64,000 nucleotides of DNA. Source: Thiocapsa roseilacustris. Its GTDB lineage: Bacteria; Pseudomonadota; Gammaproteobacteria; Chromatiales; Chromatiaceae. Both the position numbers and the translations under genes were made by a program. Of this stretch, positions 17,601 to 24,892 are shown piece after piece. Below the pieces are notes generated by a model. The model did not search any database and was not told the DNA's origin. It saw only the letters and a program-made list of their open reading frames with translations. Numbering within the stretch: position 1 is the stretch's first letter; each line of letters starts with the position of its first letter. Location of the stretch: NCBI RefSeq assembly GCF_041903755.1, contig NZ_JBBWVE010000028.1:26660-90659 (forward strand), read 5' to 3'.

Positions 17601-18264
17601 CGTCATCGTGCGCATGTCGGACTTCAAGTCCAACGAATACGCCAACCTGGTCGGCGGCACCCGCTACGAGCCCGAGGAAGAGAACCCCATGATCGGGTTC
17701 CGGGGGGCCGGACGCTACGTGGCACCGGACTTCAAGGCATGCTTCGAGCTCGAATGCGAGGCGCTCAAGCGCGTGCGCAACGACATGGGTCTGACCAATG
17801 TCGAGATCATGATCCCCTTCGTGCGGACGCTCAAACAGGCCAAGGCGGTCGTCGAGGCGCTCGCCGAGCAGGGCCTTGCGCGCGGCAAGAACGACTTGCG
17901 CCTCATCATGATGTGCGAGTTGCCCTCCAATGCCGTGCTGGCGGAGGAGTTCCTGGAGTATTTCGACGGCTTCTCGATCGGCTCCAACGACATGACCCAG
18001 CTCACGTTGGGACTGGATCGCGACTCCAGCCTGGTCGCCGAGAGCTTCGACGAGCGCGATCCGGCGGTGAAGAAGATGCTGTCGATGGCGATCGCCGCCT
18101 GCCGCGCCCAAGGCAAGTATGTCGGCATCTGCGGTCAGGGCCCGTCGGACCACAAGGATTTCGCCGACTGGCTCCTCAAGGAAGGGATCACCAGCATCTC
18201 GCTCAATCCGGATACCGTCATCGATACCTGGATCTATCTGGCGGAGCAGGCGAAGACGCTCTGA
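14680..18264 (+). CDS. ppsA: Phosphoenolpyruvate synthase containing an intein
   Basis: The frame gives 1194 residues. Removing codons 418-819 (intein) leaves 792 residues, the length of E. coli PpsA. The N-terminal ATP-binding domain starts VVGGKNASLGEMIQNL; the central swivelling domain carries the catalytic His in GGRT-CHAAIIARELG; the C-terminal PEP/pyruvate-binding barrel includes GGTRYEPEEENPMIGFRG and the end IGSNDMTQLTLGLDRDS. The enzyme makes PEP from pyruvate, ATP and water, a gluconeogenic step in autotrophs. ATG 14680 follows a GGAGA ribosome site. The enzyme can only be active after splicing, because the intein separates the ATP and His domains one residue before the Cys-His pair. 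A diverged 3' copy lies at 23303-23866. Confidence 0.95.
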   Translation: MTDYVRWLSELGMDDVPVVGGKNASLGEMIQNLTDLGVQVPGGFATTADAYREFLAKDGLDERIQAVLDALDVDDVTALSQAGPRIRGWVMEQPFPAALEAAIDDAFARLTAEAGTAAVSWAVRSSATAEDLPDASFAGQQETFLNVEGLDNIKHRIKEVFASLFNDRAISYRVHQGFEHRNVALSAGIQRMVRSDLAASGVMFTLDTESGFRDAVFITSSYGLGEMVVQGAVNPDEFYVHKPTLAAGRPAILRRSVGDKAIRMVYDGTAGTKSPVRTEDVPDADRQRFSITDAEIEQLARQAVLIEQHYGRPMDIEWAKDGNDGKLYVVQARPETVQSRSGNVIERYVLREKGPVLTTGRSIGSRIGAGAAKIVSSIADMHRVEAGDVLITDMTDPDWEPVMKRAAAIVTNRGGRTCFSGDTLLLTNRGFMTFADLHARGHDGIRVPSLHRDTLKVEWKPVEAVIQKQAATIKVEISQTGRMQGNTLTLTPDHKMLNLAEAKLVDSEMQRILEDGDAVLLAQHLPQLSSSTDKERSLAYLLGGLMSDGHIHLTRTHGEVTFIKKPTELKQQFIARMNTALLENYGKGFSTSAKQVSQGFIRGAQVVGQANAYRCYSKAIAEDLSLEQEGIVTTLLQADVDLAASFLAGLIDGDGSFKHGRVNLYVSDTETLQAVAVACLRLGTVPQVTSNRHIHNVQIVEKLDLIGQYTQRVKCRDERRVGSRFFNTRQLFSADVNSDVNNRVRKGYLIAERAIAESLPRLDSAQAARLQTLLDSDVRQSRVRLVETRGEEAVYNITVADHHNYIVFTERYSPVLVNNCHAAIIARELGVPAVVGCNNATDVVQDGQLVTVSCAEGDTGLIYDGKLAFDYKTVELSAMPEIPVKIMMNVGNPDRAFAFAATPNAGIGLARLEFIINNMIGIHPKALLEFDQLPADLKAKIAPRIAAYKSPREFYIAKLAEGISTLAAAFAPNTVIVRMSDFKSNEYANLVGGTRYEPEEENPMIGFRGAGRYVAPDFKACFELECEALKRVRNDMGLTNVEIMIPFVRTLKQAKAVVEALAEQGLARGKNDLRLIMMCELPSNAVLAEEFLEYFDGFSIGSNDMTQLTLGLDRDSSLVAESFDERDPAVKKMLSMAIAACRAQGKYVGICGQGPSDHKDFADWLLKEGITSISLNPDTVIDTWIYLAEQAKTL
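15931..17136 (+). other. Intein with LAGLIDADG homing endonuclease in PpsA
   Basis: 402 residues in frame. Splicing block A is CFSGDTLLLTNRG (first residue Cys); block B is TLTLTPDHKML; block F is VYNITVADHHNYIVFTE; block G is SPVLVNN followed by the +1 Cys (17137-17139). Endonuclease motifs are LLGGLMSDGHI (codons about 540-550) and FLAGLIDGDGSF (about 646-657), the paired LAGLIDADG helices with acidic residues kept. The penultimate residue is Asn where most inteins have His. The site T/CH, next to the catalytic His, is a typical conserved homing site; PEP synthase inteins are known from archaea. Confidence 0.95.
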
Positions 18265-18284
18265 GGCTGAACCGCCGCAGAATT

Positions 18285-18407
18285 TTGTCGTTGTCGTTGT
18301 CGTTGTCGGCCGGAATCCGATTACGACAACGACAACGACAACGAGTAGAGCCTTCGACCACGTTTCCTGGTTCCGGCTCTGCCGGTAGATCCTTTTCCTG
18401 AAATCAC
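18285..18407. repeat. CGTTGT/ACAACG inverted repeat with conserved flank, copy 2
   Basis: Starts 20 bases after the ppsA stop. TTGTCGTTGTCGTTGTCG (18285-18308) faces CGACAACGACAACGACAACG (18324-18344). The next 60 bases (GTAGAGCCTTCGACCACG through GGTAGATCCTTTTCCTGAAA) match the reverse complement of 49980-50040 almost base for base, so this is a dispersed element and not just simple sequence. It could end ppsA transcription. Confidence 0.8.
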
Positions 18408-18524
18408 TTTCGTCGCGTCAAGGTGAACTCGTGCAGCGCAGTTCCCCCCCGTCGGGGCAGGACCCTCCAAGCTTGAATCGCCGGCACATGCGTGCAACGC
18501 GGAGCCTTGTGACTGGAAAGCGAT

Positions 18525-19817
18525 ATGAGTGAAGCTGCCGCATACTGGTTCTCCCCCGCTCCATGTGAAGTCACGTCGTCACGTCTCTCTCTCGATTTCA
18601 ATCTGCGCGCGGCCGACCTGTTCTTTCGTGAACTCGTGGTGCCCGGACTCGGGCGCATCTGGTTCGTGCGGCAGCTCTCCTGGCCTTTGGCCGCGCTAGC
18701 GCTCCATGAAGAGCTTGCGAGCCACGGCTCGAACGTACCGAAGCCCACCGTCATCTGCCACGGCATCGAAGCGCTGGCGTGCAAGCTGGAGTATCGAAAG
18801 GATCCAGACGACCGAGAGGAACGCTCGCGCCGTATCCTCGGGCGAAGAGCGTTTGGCCGCGATACCGAGAGTTCCGTATGGTCCTTCCAGCGGCTGAGCC
18901 AAGCGAAGAACTACGTCCGCAACACGCACCGCCAAGCCGCGACGCGTGCGATCCGTGTCGACGGTGGGCTTGGTTTCGCGAGGGGCTCGCGCTTCGATCC
19001 GTTCGAGCTGGAGCCGGTCGGGCGCGCGCTGGCCAGCGCATTCCTTGACCAACCCGTCGGGAAAGGCGGCACCAGCCTTCGCAGATGGCTGCTCGGGTGG
19101 CTCGAAGGCAACCGCGAGATCTCGGGCTGGCCCAAGACCCTCCTGCAAGCGCTGTCGCCCGAACACCCCACCGACGACGAGCGCGCCCTGGTACGTTCAC
19201 GGCTGCTCGGAACCTCGACGTCTGCGAGCGAGAAGCAGCAGCGGCTGGCCCGCGCGATTGGACGCGCAGGAGACCTTCCGAGCATCGAGGATGGCGTCGT
19301 CGCTCGTCTCCGCGAGGCCGGTCATCGCGAGCAGGCCAACGAAGTCGTCGCAGCGCGTGCGTTCGGCGCAGTGCTCGACCGGGCGCGTGACGCGGTTGCG
19401 AGCCTGACCCGCGCGGTCGAGCCCGGGCGTGGCGGTGTGAAGCTCACGACTCTGGCCAGTGATTCGGCGCTCAAGAAGTCGACCAAGGACCTCCGGACCG
19501 CCTCGAAGAACTACGTCGAGAAGGCGAACACAGCGGGCGTCAAGGAGGCAACGAGCCGGTCGTTCGCAGACACAGTCGCTGCGGGCGACGACGTGGAAGG
19601 TATCCGAATCCTCGCCCGACGTTCTGGGGAGGTGCTCGGGCTCGCCGACGGCTCCGTCACCCGCGGCCCGCTGTTCCGCGTCGTCGACGGCACCGATGAA
19701 GCGAGCGACCTCGAAGACGGCGCGGCGAGCATCGAGCCAGATCGGACAGGGCGAACGTTCCGCATCGCGAACCTCCACTCGCTCCTGCGCGACGTCGACC
19801 AGCGAGGTGCGCGATGA
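18525..19817 (+). CDS. Unknown protein, first gene of a putative three-gene defence operon
   Basis: A 430-residue soluble protein that I do not recognise. It is rich in Arg, Ala and acidic residues, has no signal peptide or membrane segment, and has likely helical, coiled regions around residues 285-350. Features such as WFVRQLSWPLAALALHEEL near the start and a charged C-terminus are visible but not diagnostic. Its stop overlaps the start of the PLD-like gene (ATGA at 19814-19817), so the two are translated together. With that gene and a SNF2 helicase it forms an operon lying between ppsA and a broken copy of ppsA, which suggests acquired DNA. Confidence 0.7.
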   Translation: MSEAAAYWFSPAPCEVTSSRLSLDFNLRAADLFFRELVVPGLGRIWFVRQLSWPLAALALHEELASHGSNVPKPTVICHGIEALACKLEYRKDPDDREERSRRILGRRAFGRDTESSVWSFQRLSQAKNYVRNTHRQAATRAIRVDGGLGFARGSRFDPFELEPVGRALASAFLDQPVGKGGTSLRRWLLGWLEGNREISGWPKTLLQALSPEHPTDDERALVRSRLLGTSTSASEKQQRLARAIGRAGDLPSIEDGVVARLREAGHREQANEVVAARAFGAVLDRARDAVASLTRAVEPGRGGVKLTTLASDSALKKSTKDLRTASKNYVEKANTAGVKEATSRSFADTVAAGDDVEGIRILARRSGEVLGLADGSVTRGPLFRVVDGTDEASDLEDGAASIEPDRTGRTFRIANLHSLLRDVDQRGAR

Positions 19818-21400
19818 GCGCCGAGACGCTGCTCGACATCTTCGTGCCGCCCGAGGGCATGGTCGGGTACAGCGCCGCTCTCGTCGCCATGACCGGCGCA
19901 GATGACTTCCTCGAGGATGCCGTGCAGCGATTCACCGGGCTGCGGCCACGGCAACGCGCGGCGCTGGGCGACGTGCTCGTGTACCTGATGCTGGACGGGC
20001 ATGCGTCGTCGTCGCGGCAGGGAGTCTTTCCGCCTGGGCGCATCCCTGGTCTCCACGAGTTTCAGCCGCGCGCGGTCGCACCTGGTTCGCTGCTGCACGC
20101 AAAGGTCGCGCTGCTGGCGTTCGCACCGAGCCGGGAGGGCGCACCCGTCCATCTTCGGCTCGCCGTGCTCACGGCCAACTACACGTACACATCGGCGCGG
20201 CAGCAGCTCGAGCTCGTGTGGGTCGTCGATCTCCCGCTCGTCGGCAGCGCCCGTGTCGAGGACCGCGCCGACGTCGCAGCGGCGGCTGCGTTCGTCGAGA
20301 CACTCCTCGCGCGGCGCTTCCATCGCGATGAGCAGCCGCTCCCGGTGAAGGAGCACAAGCTGACCGCACGGCTCGACGTGCTCCTCGCGGCGGCATCTTC
20401 GCTTGATCCTGCGAACCGCAAACCGCGCTTCATCCACGCGGGCTATCTCCGCGATGGCCACGTGAGCAACGGCTGGCTCTACCTCGGGTCCGGCAACCTC
20501 TCGCGCCGCGGCATCCTCACGCACGGCCGGATGGCCGATGGGAACGTGGAGACTGGCGTGGTCTTCGCGGTCGACGAACGGCTCGATGGTGAGGCGATCG
20601 AGCGCTGGCTGTTCTGGTCGGACGAAGCCGAGACCGTTGGCGACGAGGAGTGGGCCATCGGCCAGGTGGGCGACGCGCCGGACACGCAGCCCATCATGGA
20701 AGCACCGCCGATCCTCTCGGCGACGATCGAGACTTCGCCGTCCCAACATCTGCGCTTGCTCTGGCGCGATGACGTCTCGACCGAGTTGCGCGTGAGCATC
20801 TCCTGGACGGGCCGCGACTGGTTCGACGTGAAGAGAGGGGACGGCGTCCCGCTGCAGAACGACGAGAGTCCAACCGCGCTCAACGTCGCTGGCGAAAGCG
20901 CCCACAGGTGGGTCGTACCCATCGTGGACGCCGCCGGGCGCGTTGGGTGGCAACCGCCACGCTTCGACACCTACGCTGATGCGCTTGCGGCCCTCCTCGA
21001 TTTCCCAATTCGTCCTGCCGAGGCTACGGACGACGATGACAGTGACGAAGAGGATGGTCGCGACAAGAGCCGCGAGAAGCGGCCTGGAGAAAGGAAGGGC
21101 GAGAGAAGCGAGCTGGAAAAAACCTATGCGCTGGACGCGGCCGCCGAACTCATCGAGAAGGTCGCGGCGCTTCAAGGGGCGCTGCCGGAGTCGATGCTGG
21201 ACGACTGGCTCGGCCATCTCGATCGGATGTTCCATGCATCCTTTCCTCAAGCACTCATTGAGACCTGGCGGACGCATCGTCTCAATATATTCCTGCACCT
21301 TAAGGCAGAGGAACTGCGACCACCAAATCTGAATGAACAGCAGAAAGCCAGGTACTCCGAGGTGCTCGATGGCGCGGCGCGAGCATGGGGTCTCCGATGA
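19814..21400 (+). CDS. Phospholipase-D-like protein
   Basis: A 528-residue protein. LLHAKVALLAF (about residues 95-105) has the H-x-K of a phospholipase D active site, followed by LTANYTYTSARQQLELVW where the family has its conserved N/G-S-x-N strand. A second half carries HAGYLRDGHVSNGWLYLGSGNLSRRG, again a PLD-like G-S-x-N segment, although the usual H-x-K before it is not intact. Around residues 405-435 is a very acidic then Lys/Arg-rich linker (DDDDSDEEDGRDKSREK). PLD-family proteins in such operons are generally nucleases. It overlaps both neighbours by four bases, with ATGA at 21397-21400 linking it to the helicase. Confidence 0.65.
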   Translation: MSAETLLDIFVPPEGMVGYSAALVAMTGADDFLEDAVQRFTGLRPRQRAALGDVLVYLMLDGHASSSRQGVFPPGRIPGLHEFQPRAVAPGSLLHAKVALLAFAPSREGAPVHLRLAVLTANYTYTSARQQLELVWVVDLPLVGSARVEDRADVAAAAAFVETLLARRFHRDEQPLPVKEHKLTARLDVLLAAASSLDPANRKPRFIHAGYLRDGHVSNGWLYLGSGNLSRRGILTHGRMADGNVETGVVFAVDERLDGEAIERWLFWSDEAETVGDEEWAIGQVGDAPDTQPIMEAPPILSATIETSPSQHLRLLWRDDVSTELRVSISWTGRDWFDVKRGDGVPLQNDESPTALNVAGESAHRWVVPIVDAAGRVGWQPPRFDTYADALAALLDFPIRPAEATDDDDSDEEDGRDKSREKRPGERKGERSELEKTYALDAAAELIEKVAALQGALPESMLDDWLGHLDRMFHASFPQALIETWRTHRLNIFLHLKAEELRPPNLNEQQKARYSEVLDGAARAWGLR

Positions 21401-22152
21401 GCTTCTCGTGGACGCGCGCGGCTACCGCGCTTCAGAAGCTTGTCGCAGAGGACGCGGCGAAGCCGCGTGAAGAGCAGGATCTCGACGACGGTCAGCGGGC
21501 CTCGCTTGCATGGATGGCCAAGCGGCTGGCGCAGAGCGGTCTCGTACTCGCCGACGAGGTCGGCACCGGCAAGACGCGCATCGCGTGCGCGGTGGTTCAC
21601 GCAGTGCTCGACGCGGGCGGTCGCGCGGCGGTTGTCGTGCCCCACGGACTCATGCACCAGTGGCTCGCGGAGTCGCGGAAGTTGCGAACCAGCGCGCCGC
21701 CTCCGAAGGAACTGACGACGTTCACCGGGTTTCTCCGTGAGGCGTCCGCCACTGATGCCTCGCCGTGGGTTCTCATCGCGCAGAGCCAAGTCGGGCGTGA
21801 GGGGCTCAACCTGCACGAGTCCTGTCGCGTCGTGGTTCAGTTCCACGCCGAATGGAACCCTGCCGTTCTTGAGCAGCAGATCGGCCGCGTTGACCGCAAG
21901 GGCAGCCTCTGGGAGCGGCTCGCGAGGAAGTGGATTGAGGATGGAAAACAAGGAGAGCCGCCGTTTGTTGAGGTGCGTCAACTTGTCTTGGAAGGTACCT
22001 ACGACGCCTTTCAGTGGGACCGCGTCAAGAGCCGGCAGCACGTCTTCGACGCCAGCCTCTTCGGCTCGTTGCTACCCGCCAACGCATGGGATCGCGTCCC
22101 AAAGGATCGCCTCAAGGAACTCAATGCCTGCGCTCCGAGATTCAATCCTTGA
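21397..22152 (+). pseudogene. SNF2-type helicase with internal deletion
   Basis: The frame gives 251 residues. The start has motif I, LADEVGTGKTRIA, and Ia-like VVVPHGLMHQW. At about residue 112 it jumps to motif V and VI (SQVGREGLNLHESCRVVVQF, QQIGRVDRKGS). The DEAH box and motifs III and IV, several hundred residues in relatives, are missing. The deletion is in frame, so a stable short protein is possible, but ATP-driven translocation is not. I chose ATG 21397, which forms an ATGA overlap with the PLD-like gene. Confidence 0.8.
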
Positions 22153-22254
22153 GGCGCAACGATTTTTACCGATGATCCATCGTCATGCTGTTCGCGCTGC
22201 TGTGCCAAGGCAGAGGCAGGCAAAAATGGGCGTAAATGGGTGTAGTATTGGTTC

Positions 22255-23304
22255 ATGCCGAAAGCCGACACCCTCCAGATCACCCCCGAGATCCTGAATC
22301 TCATCGCCCGGATCGACGAGTTCAAGGGCGCCTGGCGTGCCTTGGGTACGCTCGCGCCTGACCGTCTGTCGGCCTTGCGGCGGGTGGCCACCATCGAGAG
22401 CATCGGTTCCTCGACCCGCATCGAGGGCAGCAAGCTATCTGATCGGGAAGTGGAAGGGCTGCTCTCGAATCTGGAAATCCAGTCATTCGCGACCCGTGAC
22501 GAGCAGGAAGTCGCCGGTTACGCCGAGTTGATGGATCTGGTCTTTTCATCGTGGCAGGACATCCCGTTCACCGAGAACCACATCAAGCAGTTGCACCAGA
22601 TCCTGCTGCGCCACAGCGAGAAGGACGCTCGGCATCGCGGCCACTACAAGACCCATCCCAACAGCGTCGCCGCCTTCGATGACACCGGGGCGCAACTCGG
22701 CATCGTGTTCCAGACCGCATCGCCCTTCGACACGCCGCGCCTGATGACCGAACTGGTAGCCTGGGTGCACCTAGCGCGCGAAACGGCGCGACTGCATCCG
22801 CTGCTGATCATCGCCATTTGCATCGTCGTGTTTCTGGAGATTCATCCCTTTCAGGACGGCAACGGCCGGCTCTCCCGTGTGCTGACCGCGCTGCTGCTCC
22901 TGCAAGCCGGCTATGCCTACGTGCCGTACAGCTCCCTGGAAAGCGTGATCGAGCAGAACAAGGACGCCTACTACCTGGCGCTGCGCCAGAACCAGGGCAC
23001 GATCCGCACGGAGTCGCCGAACTGGCAGCCCTGGCTGGAGTTTTTCCTGCGCTCGCTCACCGAGCAGGTACGGCGACTGGAGAAAAAGGTCGAGCGCGAA
23101 CGGATCGTGCTGGCAACCATGCCTGAATTGCAGCTCGTGATTGTCGAGTTCGCCCGCGAGCATGGTCGGGTCACGATGGGAGAGGCTATCGCGCTGACCA
23201 GAGCCAGTCGCAATACGCTCAAGCAGCACTTCCGCGCCTTGGTCGAACGCGGCACACTGAATCAGCACGGCAGTGGTCGTGGGGTTTGGTACGAGCTGCG
23301 CTGA
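22255..23304 (+). CDS. Fic family protein (AMP transferase-like)
   Basis: A 349-residue protein. The Fic core motif HPFQDGNGRLSR (residues 197-208) is complete with catalytic His197. The N-terminal helix carries SSTRIEG (residues 52-58), which fits the inhibitory motif S/T-x3-E-G/N of self-inhibited class II Fic proteins. The C-terminal 80 residues contain a winged-helix-like end (VTMGEAIALTRASRNTLKQHFRALVERGTL), common in Fic/DOC regulators. Such proteins transfer AMP to target proteins; the target is unknown. Its stop codon sits exactly at the edge of the ppsA duplicate: TGA at 23302-23304 overlaps the first duplicated base. Confidence 0.9.
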   Translation: MPKADTLQITPEILNLIARIDEFKGAWRALGTLAPDRLSALRRVATIESIGSSTRIEGSKLSDREVEGLLSNLEIQSFATRDEQEVAGYAELMDLVFSSWQDIPFTENHIKQLHQILLRHSEKDARHRGHYKTHPNSVAAFDDTGAQLGIVFQTASPFDTPRLMTELVAWVHLARETARLHPLLIIAICIVVFLEIHPFQDGNGRLSRVLTALLLLQAGYAYVPYSSLESVIEQNKDAYYLALRQNQGTIRTESPNWQPWLEFFLRSLTEQVRRLEKKVERERIVLATMPELQLVIVEFAREHGRVTMGEAIALTRASRNTLKQHFRALVERGTLNQHGSGRGVWYELR

Positions 23305-23866
23305 ACTCTCGGCCATGCCCGAGATCCCGGTGAAGATCATGATGAACGTCGGCAACCCGGACCGCGCCTTCGCCTTCGCGGCCACGCCGAACGCCGGTAT
23401 CGGTCTGGCGCGTCTGGAGTTCATCATCAACAACATGATCGGGATCCACCCCAAAGCGCTGCCCGAATTCGACCAGCTCCCGGCGGACCTCAAGGCCAGG
23501 ATCGCACCGCGCATCGCCGCCTATGCCAGCCCGCGCGAGTTCTATATCGCCAAGCTCGCCGAAGGCATCTCAACCCTGGCCGCAGCCTTCGCGCCCAACA
23601 CCGTCATCGTGCGCATGTCGGACTTCAAATCCAACGAATACGCCAACCTGGTCGGCGGGACGCGCTACGAGCCCGAGGAAGAGAATCCGATGATCGGGTT
23701 CCGGGGCGCCGGTCGCTATGTCGCACCGAATTTCCAGGAATGCTTCGATTCGCCGACTGGCTGCTCAAGGAAGGGATCACCAGCATCTCGCTCAATCCGG
23801 ATACCGTCATCGACACCTGGATCTATCTGGCGGAGCAGGCGAAGACGCTCTGAGTCTGAACCACGT
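23303..23866 (+). pseudogene. Partial, internally deleted copy of the ppsA 3' end
   Basis: From GAACTCTCGG (23303) the DNA matches ppsA from 17302 with about 5% differences up to CTTCGA (23747). It then jumps to TTCGCC, which corresponds to 18160 of ppsA, and follows it to the stop codon and a few bases beyond. Thus 412 bases of ppsA (17748-18159) are missing and the frame is broken after the junction. It lacks a start and an intein. It marks the right border of the 18.5-23.3 kb island. Confidence 0.9.
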
Positions 23867-24120
23867 CCCCGTGGGCGCATGCGGGTACCGAGGTCGATAG
23901 GGCCTCGGTCGATTCTGGCGTTGTCGAGGGGACGCGGTTCAGGAAATTGGTTCGGATGAACGATCGCCTCATCCGGCATACAGCGTCGGCGTCCCGAGAG
24001 AATTCCGCAGTGGTCGGCTAGACAAGCGCAGCGCAGTCCACCAAGCGCCGGCGCAGGGTTCGGTGGACTTCGCTCTCGCTCGTCCCGACCGGTCGGCGGG
24101 CGCACGATGAGGAAGGCCGG

Positions 24121-24888
24121 TCACCTGCGAACGCGCACCTCGACCTTGATCAGCGGATGGGCCAGGCTGTCGCGCACCACGGCGCGATTCCAGGGCACCA
24201 AGGCCGTCTGCATCTCCTCGCGAAATCGCGCGCACGCGGAGCTGTCCAAATCCACGGTGATGAGACAGCGATAGCCGCGAATCCCGAATCCATCGTCCGA
24301 ACGCACCGTCAGGTCGCAGTCTGCTGGCGGAATGAGCCCTTCTCGCCGACAATCGCCCAACACCTGCCCGACACAGGCCATCATCGCCTCGATGCTTGGA
24401 TCGGCGGCATGTCGAGAACCGGTCCAGCCAAGCCGGCTCGCACGTATTGCCTGGTCGGGCGCCGCGAGAAGCTGCTGCCGCCGTTGCGCGATCCAATCCC
24501 CCGCCACAAGCTGCAAGGCCACCGAGGCGACGGACTCCGACGCGAAGCGCTGCCCGGCCAGCGCGACGACGGGGCGCGGAACAAAGGTGCCATGGAGACG
24601 CATGGCCCGATCCATCCGCGGCCGCCCTGCCGCCTGATCGGCAAGCGCATACCAGCGCCGCGCCTCGGCCATGGCGTGTGTATCACGCACCGCCACCTCG
24701 CCGCGCGCGTCGAGCACCCAACCGTCGGGCCAGAGCGCGACCTGATAGGCCGGTAAAGCCGCGATGACGCAGGCGGCCTTATCGGACGCGGTGCCAGCGC
24801 TTACGGCCGAGACCGACCGCTTGAACTGCAAGCGCGACAGGGACGCCAATAGTCTCGACGGACCGGCCGCGAAGGATCGTCTCGGCAC
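24121..24888 (-). CDS. Unknown protein linked to PEP carboxykinase gene
   Basis: About 255 residues if translated from GTG 24888, four bases after the pckG stop, with AAGAGG as ribosome site inside the end of pckG. A start further in is possible. The protein has no clear membrane segment; it contains FVPRPVVALAGQRFASE and a C-terminal part with FGIRGYRCLITVDLDSSACARF, alternating strands and helices. I do not recognise it. The tight spacing suggests co-transcription with pckG. Reading frame statistics by eye (G/C in third positions) favour a real gene. Confidence 0.5.
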   Translation of the reverse strand: MPRRSFAAGPSRLLASLSRLQFKRSVSAVSAGTASDKAACVIAALPAYQVALWPDGWVLDARGEVAVRDTHAMAEARRWYALADQAAGRPRMDRAMRLHGTFVPRPVVALAGQRFASESVASVALQLVAGDWIAQRRQQLLAAPDQAIRASRLGWTGSRHAADPSIEAMMACVGQVLGDCRREGLIPPADCDLTVRSDDGFGIRGYRCLITVDLDSSACARFREEMQTALVPWNRAVVRDSLAHPLIKVEVRVRR

Positions 24889-24892
24889 CAGA

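Noticed and set aside
14515..18153. A very long open frame (1212 codons) on the minus strand
   Set aside because: It is antisense to ppsA over its whole length and reflects GC-rich codon structure; the translation is His/Asp/Arg-rich and not protein-like.
18525..22152. Assignment of the three-gene operon to DISARM or BREX
   Set aside because: The first gene shows no DUF1998 features, the PLD-like protein is twice the usual DrmC size, and no methylase or PglZ is nearby.
23625..23959. Continuation of the ppsA copy as a 228-residue gene
   Set aside because: After the deletion junction the frame is wrong and the translation no longer matches PpsA; there is no start of its own.
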